Shown here one piece after another: positions 20,168 to 31,675 of a stretch of 64,000 nucleotides of DNA. Both the position numbers and the translations under genes were made by a program. Under the pieces are notes generated by a model that was not told the origin of the DNA, searched no databases, and saw only the letters and a program-made list of their open reading frames with translations. The stretch covers positions 607,339,677 through 607,403,676 of the forward strand of contig NC_081405.1 in the NCBI RefSeq assembly GCF_030272615.1, written 5' to 3'. The number at the start of each line of letters is the position of its first letter. The first letter of the stretch is position 1. Origin of the DNA: Cryptomeria japonica (taxonomy: Eukaryota; Streptophyta; Pinopsida; Cupressales; Cupressaceae).

Positions 20168-20224
20168 AATTAATTATGTGAGGAATTCAAAATAATTAAA
20201 AATAATTATTTTGAAGTGTCTACA
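20168..20224 (-). repeat. Stray copy of the Gypsy-M LTR beginning
   Basis: These 57 bases repeat 19419-19475 (AATTAATTATGTGAGGAATT to AAGTGTCTACA) with few differences. They are followed by TTTTGGCG instead of the true polypurine complement. The tandem array lies exactly between this copy and the real 3' LTR. Confidence 0.8.
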
Positions 20225-21845
20225 TTTTGGCGATGTGTAGAAGATAGAAGAAGAAAAGGATGCCCCAGCATAAAGCATGGGAGGTGTATGCCCCCTTGAG
20301 AAATTTTTTGAAAAAAAAGGATGAAAAATTCTCGAAAAAAGAGAGGAAGAAGAATCAGGGTGGAAGGGATAAATGAGGAAGAAATATGAAGCAGTCCCGA
20401 AGAATTTGGAAGGAAGAATAGGAGAGGCGAGACCATGGGGGAAGATGGGCCCTCAAGGGGGCCCATATACGCCACAACGAACCGAATGAGGGATCATTGT
20501 ATCATGATGGACATATTTTCCTCTTTATATATATATGTATACATGATTCGATTGATGACAGATGATGTGTAGCATTTATTGTGATGGATTATTTTTGTTT
20601 CTCTTATGATGTCATATATGGATGCAATCATGGTGTGCTATGCTGATCTATTTTGTGATGCAAAGTGGATGCTTATGTATGTATGTTTATGATGTGTTGC
20701 TGACATAGTTTTTGGATGTAGGATGAGCGATTTTTATGTTTATGTATAAATACACATGTGTGAATGATTTATGATGTAGTCTAAATGTAATGCTATATGG
20801 ATGAGTGTATCTTTTATTTATGTGATGCAATCTTATATGGTAAATGTTTTGTGGAAAAAAAAATGAATGTCTAAGAAATGCACTCTGCATGATGTGAATG
20901 AATTAATAAAAAGAGGGAATATGCCAATAATAACACAATGATCGTAGATAGAAGAATATGGAATAGATGGGAAGTGGGGGAAATTGAGAACTCCATGGGA
21001 TTATTGAGTTTAGGATTTGATGGAATGATGGTGAGATTTTGTGCACAACAAATGTGGAGGGCCAACCTAGTTTGATGTTGCCCGGAGTGGCTTGCACCAC
21101 CGATTTTAGAAATTAGGATGCCATGAGAAACCCAGGGCGTGGACTGACTCTGTAGACAAACGGGAATTTCTTGCACACAACAATGCAAGTGTTAAGAAAC
21201 ACTAATACAAAGTTGTGGGTTTGTGCAAGGAAACCCTCAAACACACCGATACCTCTTGTACACGAGAAGGTAAGTGCTGATAAACACTAGTACCAGGTCG
21301 CCGGTTTATACAAGAGGGGTCCCAAACATGCCATACTATGAAATATGCCCCACTATGTGCCTATCATAACATACCTGAATATGGAAGAACCTAGGTAGTC
21401 GTAAATAGTGGCAGTCATAGGGCAAAAGATGCAAGTCTATATGAAAAGATCTAACAAAATCTAACAAGTCACTTCCTTGAGACCAAATGTTACCTCTTTC
21501 CAAGAGTAGAACTAGGATGAAGGATTAGGTTTCTAGGCGAGGGAAGGGGTCATCCCTAGGGCAAAGTGGGCTTTTGGATTAGGCAAGTGATTCTATGGTT
21601 TTGGAGAGTGACTAGTGGATTTTTGATTGTTTCACAAGACTTCTTGAAGCTTACACAGAGGCATAAAAGCTCAGTTTTAATGGGACATTCCTTGTTCATG
21701 ACTCGGGTGAAGACTCATCATCATACGCATGTTTTATTGGGAGGTGGAAAAGAAGGAATGTTGCGCATGGGTGGGATGGATGGCAGATGACTTGTAGTAT
21801 CGACATGATAGACAGTGGATCTGGTTATTTACATTGGTGCTTACA
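20225..21845 (-). other. Gypsy-M 3' region, no gene seen; twin hairpins at 21167-21318
   Basis: I see no frame with family similarity in this 1.6 kb. Two imperfect copies of a hairpin unit lie at 21167-21233 and 21252-21318. Arms are TTTCTTGCACA with TGTGCAAGGAAA, and CCTCTTGTACA with TATACAAGAGGG. Each has an inner pairing around AGTG and CACT. The arms change together between copies, which supports a folded RNA. Confidence 0.6.
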
Positions 21846-21980
21846 CAAAGGTTTTCACCAAGGTACTTATTCATAGCACCACCAAGTGGTTTTCACTAAT
21901 GGATGAATTATTTTTCTTTCTTTTTCTGATTTTTAAATTTTTTTTGTGTCCTACGATGCAGGTTTGCCAGGTTTTCACCA
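21846..21980 (-). other. Post-pol motifs of Gypsy-M
   Basis: On the minus strand GTGAAAACCTGGCAAAC is at 21962-21978, with weaker relatives near 21850-21893 (GGTGAAAACCTT and AGTGAAAACCAC). It follows an A-rich run after the integrase stop, the same arrangement as in Gypsy-G1. Confidence 0.75.
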
Positions 21981-22074
21981 AAGTGACGATTTTTTCAAGA
22001 TCTTTTTCTCATTTTTTAATTTTTAATTTTTATTTTTTTCTTGATTTTTTTGACAATTTAAGACTTTCTGAGGA

Positions 22075-23230
22075 CTAAGCATAAATTATTTTGAGGTGCA
22101 TGATATTCATTGGATCATCCAAAGGATCGCCTTTAGGAGTAGCCAACTGATAAGCTCCTGATCCATATTTTTTTGTGATTACATATGGTCCAAGACAATT
22201 AGGCTCGAACTTGCCTTTCTTTTCTCTTTCTTGTAGAGTTTTTTGATTCTCCATGAGGATAAGATCACCAACTTGGAATTCTTGGGTTTTGACTCTTTTG
22301 TGATAACTCGTTCGCAAGCGGTTCTGATATACCCGGAGATGGTTCAAGGCCTTGAGGTGCCTTTCATGTAACAATTCTAGCTCTTGCAAGCAGGCAATTT
22401 TGTATTCTTTCTCTGGTAGGATGTCTTGCAGCGATACCCTTAGAGAGGGGATCTCGATCTGAAGGGGAAGGATGGCTTCGGAGTTAAAGACCAGGGAATA
22501 AGGAGTGGTGCCTGTGGGGGTGTGGATGGAGGTGTGGTAGGCCAACAATGTGGGATGGAGGTCGAGGTGCCAATCACGACCAGCTGCATTGACTGTCTTT
22601 TTGAGGATTTTGATTCAGGTTTTATTAGAAGCCTCAACTTGGCCGTTGCCTTGGGGATAATATGGGGTGGAGAAGTGATGTTGGATGTTGAATTTTTGGC
22701 AGAGTTCTTTGACATCCTAGTTTTTATATTGTTTGCCATTATCTATGATAATAACTTTTGGAATGCCATACTAGCATATTAGATAGTTCAGGATGAATTT
22801 TGATATTTGCTTGTCGGTGGTGAAAGTAAGAGGGATAGCCTCTACCCACTTGGTGAAGTATTTGGTGGTAGTGATAATGAATTTATGTCCATTGGAAGAT
22901 GAAGGGTGGATTTTCCCAATGAGATCGAGCCCCTACTATGAGAAGAGCCATGGTGTTATAAATGGCTGCGATTCTTGTGACGGTGCATGAATTTTGTCGC
23001 TATGTTGCTGGCAAGGGATGCATTTCTTCACATAATTATATGCATCTACCTCCATTTTAGGCCAATAGTATCCTGTTCTCAAAATATTTTTAGCCAATGT
23101 GAGCCCACTTGAGTGTGCACCACAGATACTCTCGTGTACTTTGCATAATGCCCATTCTACCTCTTGTTTATCTAAACACCTTAGGAGAAAACCATCGAAA
23201 TGCCTTCTGAATAGGGTGTCTCCAAGGATG
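22075..23230 (-). pseudogene. Gypsy-M integrase
   Basis: On the minus strand, in order: zinc domain (HESICGAHS with KKCIPCQQH), core with GLDLIGKIHP (first Asp), IIDNGKQYKN (second Asp) and QGNGQVEASNK (Glu), then RDWHLDLHPTLLAYHTS, and a C-terminal part open from 22548 to 22075. That part ends in a GPYVITKKYGSGAYQL module and HLKIIYA. No chromodomain is present. Several stops break the core, including one just before GLDLIG and two before and after the second Asp. It keeps RDWH, the Arg that is a stop in Gypsy-G1. Confidence 0.88.
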
Positions 23231-24002
23231 GTGTAATGAGCACATCAGCAAATGAAGGTTTGTTGTTGGGTTTTTGTGAGATGTGGGGGAATGGTGTTGT
23301 CTTTGAGGAAAGCGAAGGTTTCTTGGTACCAAGGGGACTTAGGACCAACAAGAACACACACTATTTCAGACCCTGGTAGGTCATATGCTGGTATAAATAA
23401 TTGCTCAACCAAGAACTCACACTTCTGACTGTGTGGTGGCATTTGAAGGAGGGAGCCAATGGTGGCCATTGCATTTGCAACCCTGTTGTTTGTTCGTGGG
23501 ATTTGATTAAATGTGATTGCTATGAAATGTTTCTTAAGATCTTCAACCATGGTATGGTAAGGACGGAGTTTATCATCTTTTGTCTGGTACTCATCATTGA
23601 CTTGTTTTATAATGAGCTAAGAATCACCATAAACTTGTAACTCCTTTATTTTCCAGTGGATAGCCAGACGCAAACATGTGATGAGTGCCTCATATTCTGC
23701 TATGTTATTGGTACATGAAAAGGCTATCTTGTATGATTTGGGGATCCCATCTCCTTGAAGTGTGACGAATAATATTCCTGCCCCTGATCCATTTTGGGTG
23801 CATGAGCCACTAAAGTATAATTGCCATGTGGAGGATGTGGAAACAGTCATAATAAACTCATCTGGTAATTCTGTGAGAATAGGATGGTCACCTGGAAGTG
23901 GAGCTTCAGCCAACTGTTCTGTAATGACTTGTCCCTTCATTGCCTTTCTGTCCACATATTTGATGTCAAACCCACTTAGGAGCACAATCCATTTGGCGGT
24001 TC
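23231..24002 (-). pseudogene. Gypsy-M second RNase H (aRNH), downstream of the Copia-A insertion
   Basis: Right after the Copia-A target site the frame reads TAKWIVLLSGFDIKYVDRKA, then QLYFSGSCTQNGSGAG, EYEALITCLRLA, VYGDS and NNRVANAMATIGS. The first catalytic Asp of the aRNH is replaced by Ser in LYFSGS (Gypsy-G1 has LYFDGS), and a stop follows VYGDS. The frames 23617-23985 and 23245-23550 cover it. The first RNase H lies on the other side of Copia-A at 31676-32088. Confidence 0.83.
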
Positions 24003-25515
24003 TGATAGTTCTGATACTAAATTTTTAGTACAGATGCCAAGCTAATAAGATGAGAGGGGGGGGGTGAATCATACAAACTTAATCTTCCATAAAAACAACA
24101 GATTCAACCTTGGTAACCTTATCAGAAAAACTATAAAGCATGAAAACTCATGAACAGATAAGATCACAAAACATATAACACCAGATTTAACGTGGAAACC
24201 CAAATAGGGAAAAGCCACTGTGGGATTTCGGACCCACTAAGAAATATACTCTTCTAGAGTATGCTCGGTTAAAAGAAAATCCTATTAAAGATTACAAACA
24301 CATTGCTAGATGTGACCCGGTTAAGGGATTTCCCTCAGATCTGTTAGGATCTTCACTTTGTTATAAGTGACCTTGTCAAAGGATTTCAAACACTTAATCA
24401 GAATGTCACCTTGCTAGAGGATTTACAAATAAGACTGTTAAGTCCACTCGGTTAAGAGATTTTCTGTCACTTTACAAAATAACAATAATAAAAAAAATCT
24501 ATCTGCACCTTCAAATCTAAAATACTAAAGAAGATTCTTATTTCCTCAATACAATCTAGTCATAGGACTTATCTTGTCCCTCTGCTGGGCTCTATACTCT
24601 ATTTCTCAAACAGGTCTTCAAGCTTCAGTGCTCGGTAAATACTGTGTAGCATCTCCTGTGCTTACACTTGCCCGCATACATTGTTTATCAACAGTTCCTT
24701 ATTTATAAACAATTTGTCAACCGCTTAAACTCCTTGATCACATTTGCCATGATCAATCATATCGATCTTCAAACTTGACTAGGTTCAATGTATCTTTCGA
24801 TCTGAAAAACATTTTACCCCGCCTTGGAACTTGCATACATTTCTTGGAACTTGTGCTAGGGTATTGTGGTTCAATCTGAGCTGTAGATCTTCTTGCTGAT
24901 TTTCCTTTGCCATAGATTCTTTAACAAACTTGATGCACAACATACCAATCATTTAATCAATTCCAGCTCATCAGCTTCCTTCATTAAATAATGCTTTTAT
25001 TCATTCAATGCATTCTGTTATTACTCGGTTGCAACTTGGTGAATACTAAACTTCACTCGGTAGACATTCTGCCTTCATTAACTGATAGCGATAACCTTAG
25101 GGTTTACCAACTAGGTTCCTTAGGGTTTACTGACTAGGTTCTTTGCTCAGTAACATAGTATAGTATTAACCTTACAAACAACAACATATGTAAGATATCA
25201 AAACAATCTAAAACATCATGATCTCTTCATTGTCTAACTCGGTAATAGTTGCCCATTGAATAACTTATTCCTCCCCTTATTCATCATATTCTTTCTGTGG
25301 TCTTTTACTGACTTCTTTATACTCATCAAAACATACTTCTTAAGATATGGCAAGATCATACTGAATCAGAAAATCAATTTCTTGACATCAATGACAAAAT
25401 AGTAATATTAAGATAGTAAATATCCTTAATTAGTTATATCCATAATCATCAACAACCTTCTCAATATCCTTATTGAAATGCCAACAATTTCTCTTTGTCT
25501 ACTATAATACCAACA
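24003..25515 (-). repeat. Copia-A 3' LTR (1513 bp)
   Basis: On the minus strand it begins TGTTGGTATT and ends AGAACTATCA. Near its end is a poly-C tract (poly-G at 24055-24064 on the plus strand). The likely TATA box is at about 24700-24709, with the counterpart at about 30828-30837 in the 5' LTR. A GTGGAAACCC and GGGAAAAGCCAC pair lies at 24193-24224. Confidence 0.95.
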
Positions 25516-25530
25516 ATCTCCCCCTTTGGC
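25516..25530 (-). other. Polypurine tract of Copia-A
   Basis: On the minus strand GCCAAAGGGGGAGAT abuts the 3' LTR start TGTTGG. Copia-B has nearly the same tract at 45398-45412 and 51023-51037. Confidence 0.82.
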
Positions 25531-25879
25531 ATTGATGGCAAAACCAATTGATTTGACCTAATTGATTCGGATTCAGATTGCTATAAAATGTTGAAATGCT
25601 CTTCCTGTTATTAGATTTCTCCCCCATACATCAGTCTTCTCCCCCTTTGACAACAATGCCAAAAAGTAAAGAACTAAAACATAATTTCTTTCACTCAGAA
25701 GTGAATTCCTTGCTGTTATGTATCTACACAGTCTCGGTCAGAGCATTTTGTCTTCAATTCCTGTTCCCTGTTATTGTTTCCTATACACCTTTATAAAACC
25801 TCCTAAAGTGTGTAAATCAACATCAACTCCTAAAAGATATTCAGTAGAGTCATTGAATTGATGCTTTCACTGAACTCGA

Positions 25880-27406
25880 TCAGTGAATGGAAGATAGGGG
25901 TAGGACCCCTAACTTGCTTTTGAGATACTCAAAAGTGTCCCTTGGCATTGGCTTGGTGAAGATATCTGCTATTTGTTCCTTTGTGCTAACATAATCCAAC
26001 ACCACTTTCTTCTCTTGAACTTCTTCTCTATGATAATAAAATTTGATAGATATGTGCTTTGTCTTAGAGTGCATAACAGGATTCTTTGAAATGTTAATGG
26101 CACTAGTATTGTCACAGAATATAGTTACTGGCTCGGTAACTTGCTCATTTATGCCTTCCAACTGTTGTTTGATCCATGCTATATTAGTACAATTTAATGC
26201 TGCAGCAACATATTCAACTTCTACTGTTGACTGTGAAACACATCCTTGTTTCTTGCTAAGCCAACTCACTAGTCTTTCTCCTAAAAAGAAAGCTCCTCCG
26301 CTTGTGCTTTTCCTATCATCAATGTTGCCTGCCCAATCAACATCAGTATAAACTTTTAAATCAAAATCATTTCCTTTTTGATATACTAAGCCATAATCTT
26401 CAGTGCCTCTCAAGTATCTGAAAATTCTTTTGATTGTTGTCATATGTGTTTCCTTGGGATTTGCAAAAAATCTTGCAAGTATACCTACTGCATGTGCTAT
26501 ATCTGGTCTGCTGTGAACAACATATTGCAATTTTCCAATCATAGATTGGTAGAGTGTCTCATCAACAGATGCATATTCATCATTCTTTGATAATTTACAA
26601 TTGGTAGTCATAGGAGTACTTAATGGTTTTGAATCCTCCATTCCAAATTTCTTCAAGATTTCCTTTATGTACTTGAATTGGGTAATAAAAATCTCATTTT
26701 TCATTTGCAGTATCTGTAGACCTATAAAATACTTTATCTCACCAATTAGTGACATCTCAAATTCTTTGCTCATTTCATTTCCAAAGTTCTTACATAGAGA
26801 GTCATTTCCACAAAATATAATGTCATCAACAAATATGGCTGAGATTAGTATTCCATTGTCTTCATCATTCTTCATGTACATATTGTTGTTTTCACTTGTT
26901 CTTATAAAACCAATTTTGAGCAAATAAGAGTGCAATCTCTCATACCATGCTCTAGGTGCTTGTTTCAAACTATATGAAGCTTTGGTCAATTTACATACCT
27001 GATCTTTATTCTTGTCTTCAACAAATCCTTCAAGTTGTTCAATAAATACTTCTTCTTCTAATATACCATTCAGAAATGTAGATTTGACATCCATTTGATA
27101 TATCTTGAAATTCTTGTAAGTAGCATATGCCAACAATGTTCTTACTCCTTCAAGTCTTGCCATAGGTGCAAAAGTCTCACCATAATCAATTCCTTCTTCT
27201 TGAGTATAACCTTTGCAAACTAGTCTTGCTTTATTTCTAATGACCTCACCTTTTTCATTCAGCTTGTTTCTGAAAATCCACTTTGTATCGATTACATTTT
27301 TGTCCTTTGGTCTTGGGACTAGTGTCCATGTGTCATTCTTTTTGATTTGATCAATCTCATCTATCATAGCATTTATCCAATCTTCACTGTTAAATGCCTC
27401 TTTCAC
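25880..27406 (-). CDS. Copia-A reverse transcriptase and RNase H (508-codon open segment)
   Basis: This is the longest intact frame in the window. RT begins with [19 protein letters not shown], the [15 protein letters not shown] block, then [29 protein letters not shown] (first catalytic Asp), [14 protein letters not shown] and FVDDIIF, a variant of the usual YVDD. RNase H follows, with [31 protein letters not shown] (STAEAEY in most relatives), FCDNTSAI and [17 protein letters not shown]. The end, [19 protein letters not shown], is typical for copia. The first codon shown is GTG; the true protein is the C-terminal part of a polyprotein. A frameshift near 27423 separates it from integrase. 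Confidence 0.93.
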   Translation of the reverse strand: MKEAFNSEDWINAMIDEIDQIKKNDTWTLVPRPKDKNVIDTKWIFRNKLNEKGEVIRNKARLVCKGYTQEEGIDYGETFAPMARLEGVRTLLAYATYKNFKIYQMDVKSTFLNGILEEEVFIEQLEGFVEDKNKDQVCKLTKASYSLKQAPRAWYERLHSYLLKIGFIRTSENNNMYMKNDEDNGILISAIFVDDIIFCGNDSLCKNFGNEMSKEFEMSLIGEIKYFIGLQILQMKNEIFITQFKYIKEILKKFGMEDSKPLSTPMTTNCKLSKNDEYASVDETLYQSMIGKLQYVVHSRPDIAHAVGILARFFANPKETHMTTIKRIFRYLRGTEDYGLVYQKGNDFDLKVYTDVDWAGNIDDRKSTSGGAFFLGERLVSWLSKKQGCVSQSTVEVEYVAAALNCTNIAWIKQQLEGINEQVTEPVTIFCDNTSAINISKNPVMHSKTKHISIKFYYHREEVQEKKVVLDYVSTKEQIADIFTKPMPRDTFEYLKSKLGVLPLSSIH

Positions 27407-27422
27407 TATCCTCGGTTCAAAT

Positions 27423-28325
27423 TCAGATATCAGACATGTGTTGTCTTAGTTTGTTCCTTGTCATCACTGTATCATCCTTATCTCCTATAATCTGACTTGA
27501 TGCATGATGTCTTCTAACATACTTGGCTAATAGAGGCTCGGTAGGCTCTGTATGATCTTCTTCATCACTCGGTAACTGGATATTCTCTTCATTTCCTTTG
27601 GTAGTCTTCTCAGTAGAACTTGTCGGTTGAACATAGACAAATTCTTCATAATCTTCTGGTTCTTTGGAGTTTCCTTCATCATTTCTTTCTGCAAATTCAT
27701 CAATTTTCACATTTGCACTTTATACTATTTTGTTAGAAGATTAGATCAGACATTTAAATGCTTTTCTTCTAGAAGAATAACCTAGAAATGTTCCTTCTTC
27801 ACTTTTCTAATCAAACTTACCATTTCTATCATTTTTGTGAACATAGCATCTACTTCCAAAGATTTTAAAATAACTTACATTAGGTTTCTTGTCATACCAG
27901 ATTTCATATGGTGTCTTCAAAGTTCCTTTCTTCAGTTGTACTCAGTTCAGGGTGTAAACTGCTGTGCTTATTGCTTCTCTCCAAAATGTTTGTGACACTT
28001 TCTTTTCAATCATCAGGGTTCTGGCACAATCCACAATAAATTTGTTTCTTCTCTCAGTAATTCCATTTTGTTGTGGAGTTCTCGGTGCAGAGACTTGTCT
28101 TTTAATACCATGATCATTGTAGTATAAGTTAAACTCATCAGATGTGAACTCTCCTCCTCTATCTGATCTAAGACATTTCAGTTGTCTTCCTGTTTCATTT
28201 TCAGCTCTTGCCTTGTACCATTTAAACATTTGAAAAGCTTCTGATTTTTCTTTTAAAAACATTACTGACATCATCCTTGAGTAATCATCCATAAATAATA
28301 TGAAATATTTATCACCATAATAACT
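27423..28325 (-). pseudogene. Copia-A integrase and linker
   Basis: The core on the minus strand has the MDDYSRMMSVMFLKEK helix, RSDRGGEFTSDEF (second Asp) and TPQQNGITERRNK (Glu). The first Asp is in the block RTDLCGPMKV just upstream (about 28340). Stops: TAG after MKV (about 28325), and TGA after AVYTLN (about 27940) where relatives have Arg, so again a likely CGA decay. After the core come YFKIFGSRCYVH and an acidic linker (27423-27710) running to the RT frame. A frameshift ends the linker. It would join cDNA to host DNA. Confidence 0.88.
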
Positions 28326-29333
28326 CTAAACTTTCATAGGACCACAAAGATCAGTACGCACAAGATCTAAAATTCCCTTAGAAGTGTAATACTTACTTGT
28401 AAAGCTTGATCTTGTCATTTTTCCCATCTGGCATCCTTGACATATAGCATTCTTAGGTTTCTCAAGACTTGGTAGACCTCTTACTCGGTGCTTCTTACTT
28501 ATTTTGATCAGATTATCAAAATTTACATGACAAAACATTTTATGCCATAACCAGGTATCATCTATCTTTACATATAAACACTTATTCTGAGTTGAGTCAA
28601 GGTGAAATGTGTTACCTTTTATTTGTGTCCCGGTAGCAGCTAACTTTCCATTCTTGTCATGAACTTTGACGATTCCATTATGAAATTCTATTTGGTAACC
28701 TATGTTGTTTAGTTGTGCTACACTCAATAGATTGTATTTCAAACCTTCAACCCAATAAACATCATTGCATTTTGCATTGTCAAGAAGTGTTATAGATCCT
28801 TTACCTCTTACCAGACATGGTGCATCATTACCAAATCTTACATAGCCTCCATCATAATCTTCTAATATAACAAACTTGTGTTTATCACATGTCATGTGAT
28901 GTGAGCATCCACTATCTATGATCCAAGAATCATTTTTACTTATATGAGATAGTAGGGCTTTTTCTTCATACTTTTCTTCATTTAATCCATCTTTGATAGC
29001 CACATAAACAGCTTCCTCTGTATCATTTTTATCTGATTTATCATCATTAGATTCCTCATCAGCTATTAGGCATGTCTTTTTATCTCTTCTTCTGAAATCT
29101 CGATGTCCTTTGTAATGATTATCTTTCTGTCTATCATCTCGGTAATCTCTCTTTTCACTAGATTCTCTGTCAGGATAGTTTGAGGCCATATGTCCTATCT
29201 TATCATAATTGAAACATTTCAAAGGTAGTTTTCCTTTATACTTACCTTTGCCTCTCGATAACCTTCTGGCTAATAGTGCTTCAAACTCTTCTTGTTTCCT
29301 GATTTCCTCATACAACTTGTGTACTTTTTCCAT
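28326..29333 (-). pseudogene. Copia-A nucleocapsid, protease and GAG-pre-integrase segment
   Basis: The 335-codon open frame has a zinc knuckle at about residue 39, with CFNYDKIGHMASNYP: the second and last Cys of the CCHC box are Tyr. A basic RDYRDDRQKDNHYKGHRD stretch follows. The protease active site is SWIIDSGCSHHMT. The GAG-pre-integrase zinc-like box is WLWHKMFCHVNFDNL with CQGCQMGKM. The frame ends at the stop after GPMKV. The final Cys to Tyr change looks specific to this copy (Copia-B has RCP there), whereas the CFNY form is shared. Confidence 0.88.
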
Positions 29334-29378
29334 ATTCTTGCAAAATCTCTCACTTCCTCCACTGTGATCTCCTTCAGT

Positions 29379-30065
29379 TTACTTACTCATTCTATCATTG
29401 TAATCATTAGATTCATCAAGATGAAAAGAACTGAAAGCAGATTCTACTTTATTTACCGATGACCCACTGTTATCAAAATTACTTACCTCAAAAGCATGTA
29501 GCTTACCAATAGTAGCATCTAAAGAAACTGACATATTGGGTACAGACCTCAATTCATTGATTGCAAAGACTCGGATTGCATAAGCTGGTAGAAGGGTTCT
29601 TAACAACTTACTTGTTATATCCTTTTCTTCAATAGTTCCACCCGCCCCTTTGATTTGATTGACAATTTCCTTTAACCTTGTACTGTACTGGCTTATGTTC
29701 TCAACTTCATTCATCCTCATAGATTCAAGTTGTCATCTTAGACTATCCACTTTTTCTCTTTGAACATGTTCATCACCACCATACACATATATGAGCTTGT
29801 CCCACATTGCCTTTGCATCATTGCAACCTTCTAGATCATTAAACTCTGAGTTGGTCAATGCAGATGTTATTTCAATCATTGCTTGGATATGTTCTTTCTT
29901 TTCCTTTATCTCTTCCATTGTCAATGGATAGGTTCTCGGTGTAATGAAATCATTCTCCAGATAATATACAACATATTCTCCAACTCCTGATAAGTGCAAC
30001 TTCATCCTTTTCTGCCATGTAGATAAACTTGACTTGTTCAGCTTCGGTGCATCCCTCTTATACAT
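29379..30065 (-). pseudogene. Copia-A gag capsid part
   Basis: The first ATG at 30065 gives a natural start (MYKRDAPKLNKSSLSTWQKRM). The UBN2-like capsid has DAKAMWDKLIYVYGGDEHV. A TGA after VDSLR (about 29733) interrupts it, and the frame continues with MNEVENISQYSTRLKEIVNQ and LLRTLLPAYAIRV to a TAA at 29379. Relatives have Arg or Gln at such sites. A short gap with one stop leads to the nucleocapsid frame at 29333. It would assemble the particle. Confidence 0.87.
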
Positions 30066-30116
30066 CTTTAGATCTATGCCTCAAGTGCCTTTAAACTTTT
30101 TCTTCTGGAGTCCAAA

Positions 30117-30128
30117 GCTCTGATACCA
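30117..30128 (-). other. Primer-binding site of Copia-A
   Basis: On the minus strand TGGTATCAGAGC lies two bases after the 5' LTR. It is the standard initiator-methionine tRNA complement of plant copia elements. Confidence 0.9.
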
Positions 30129-30130
30129 AT

Positions 30131-31675
30131 TAATAGTTCTGATACTAAATGTTTAGTACAGATGCCAAGCTAATAAGATGAGAGGGGGGGGTGAATCATA
30201 CAAACTTAATCTTCCATAAAAACAGTAGATTCAACCTTGGTAACCTTATTAGAAAAACTGTAAAGCATGAAAAATCATAAACAGATAAGATCACAAAACA
30301 TATAACACTAGATTTAACGTGGAAACCCAAATAGGGAAAAACCACTATGGGATTTCAGGCCCACTAATAAATATACTCTTCTAGAGTATGCTTGGTTAAA
30401 AGAAAATCCTGTTAAAGATTACAAACACATTGCTAGATGTGACCCGGTTAAGGGATTTCCCTCAGATCTGTTAGGATCTTCACTTTGTTAGAAGTGACCT
30501 TGTCAAAGGATTTCAAACACTTAATCAGAATGTCACCTTGCTAGAGGATTTACAAATAAGAATGTTAAGTCCACTCGGTTAAGAGATTTTCTGTCACTTT
30601 ACAAAATAACAGTAATAAAAAAAATCTATTTGCAACTTCACATCTAAAATGCTAAAGCAGATTCTTATTTGCTCAATACAATCTAGTCATAGGACTTATC
30701 TTGTCCCTCTGCTGGGCTCTATACTCTGTTTCTCAAACAAGTCTTCAAGCTTCAGTGCTCGGTAAATACTGTGTAGCATCCCCTGTGCTTACACTTGCCT
30801 GCATACATTGTTTATCAACAGTTCCTTATTTATAAACAATTTGTCAACCGCTTAAACTCCTTGATCACATTTCCCATGATCAATCATAGCCATTAGATCT
30901 TCAAACTTGACTAGGTTCAATGTATCCTTCTATCTGAAAAATGTTTTACCCCGCCTTGGAACTTGCATACATTTCTTGGAACTTGTGCTAGGGTATTGTG
31001 GTTCAATCTGAGCTGTAGATCTTCTTGCTGATTTTCCTTTGCCATAGATTCTTTAACAACCTAGATGCACAACATACCAATCATTTAATCAGTTCCAGCT
31101 CATCAACTTTCTTCATTAAATAATGCTTTTATTCATTCAATGCATTCTATTATTACTCGATTGCAACTCGGTGAATACTAAACTTCACTCGGTAGACATT
31201 CCACCTTCATTAACCAATAGTGATAACCTTAGGGTTTATCAACTAGGTTCCTTAGGGTTTACTGACTAGGTTCTTTGCTCGGTAACATAGTATAGTATTA
31301 ACCTTACAAACAACAACATATGTAAGATATCAAAACAATCTAAAACATCATGATCTCATCATTGTCTAACTCGGTAATAGTTGCCCATTGAATAACTTAT
31401 TCCTCCCCTTATTCATCATATTCTTTCTGTGGTCTTTTACGGACTTCTTTATACTCATCAAAACATACTTCTTAAGATATGGCAAGATCATACTGAATCA
31501 GAAAATCAATTTCTTGACATCAATGACAAAATAATAATATTAAGACAGTAAATATCCTTAATCAATTATATCCATAATCATCAACAACCTTCTCAATATC
31601 CTTATTGAAAAGGCAACAACCTCTCATTGTAATTGGAATGCCAACAATCTCCCTTTGTCTATTATAATGCCAACA
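30131..31675 (-). repeat. Copia-A 5' LTR (1545 bp)
   Basis: It pairs with 24003-25515. It is about 30 bases longer because of an extra stretch near the start (on the plus strand about 31601-31640), which includes a second CCAACA word. Its inner end reads TTA instead of TCA. Confidence 0.94.

Larger units (their letters stand above)
24003..31675 (-). mobile_element. Copia-A: nearly intact Ty1/copia LTR retrotransposon
   Basis: LTRs are 24003-25515 (3') and 30131-31675 (5'). The target duplication GGTTC is at 23998-24002 and 31676-31680, and the interrupted gypsy RNase H frame rejoins across it. The internal region is 4.6 kb with gag, protease, integrase, RT and RNase H in copia order, broken by a few stops and one frameshift. 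About 15 differences were counted in the first 330 aligned LTR bases, so it is not recent. The lineage within copia is not resolved. Confidence 0.96.

Noticed and set aside
20206-20475. Minus-strand frame in the 3' region of Gypsy-M as an accessory gene
   Set aside because: It starts within the stray LTR fragment and has no motif. No counterpart is seen in G1.
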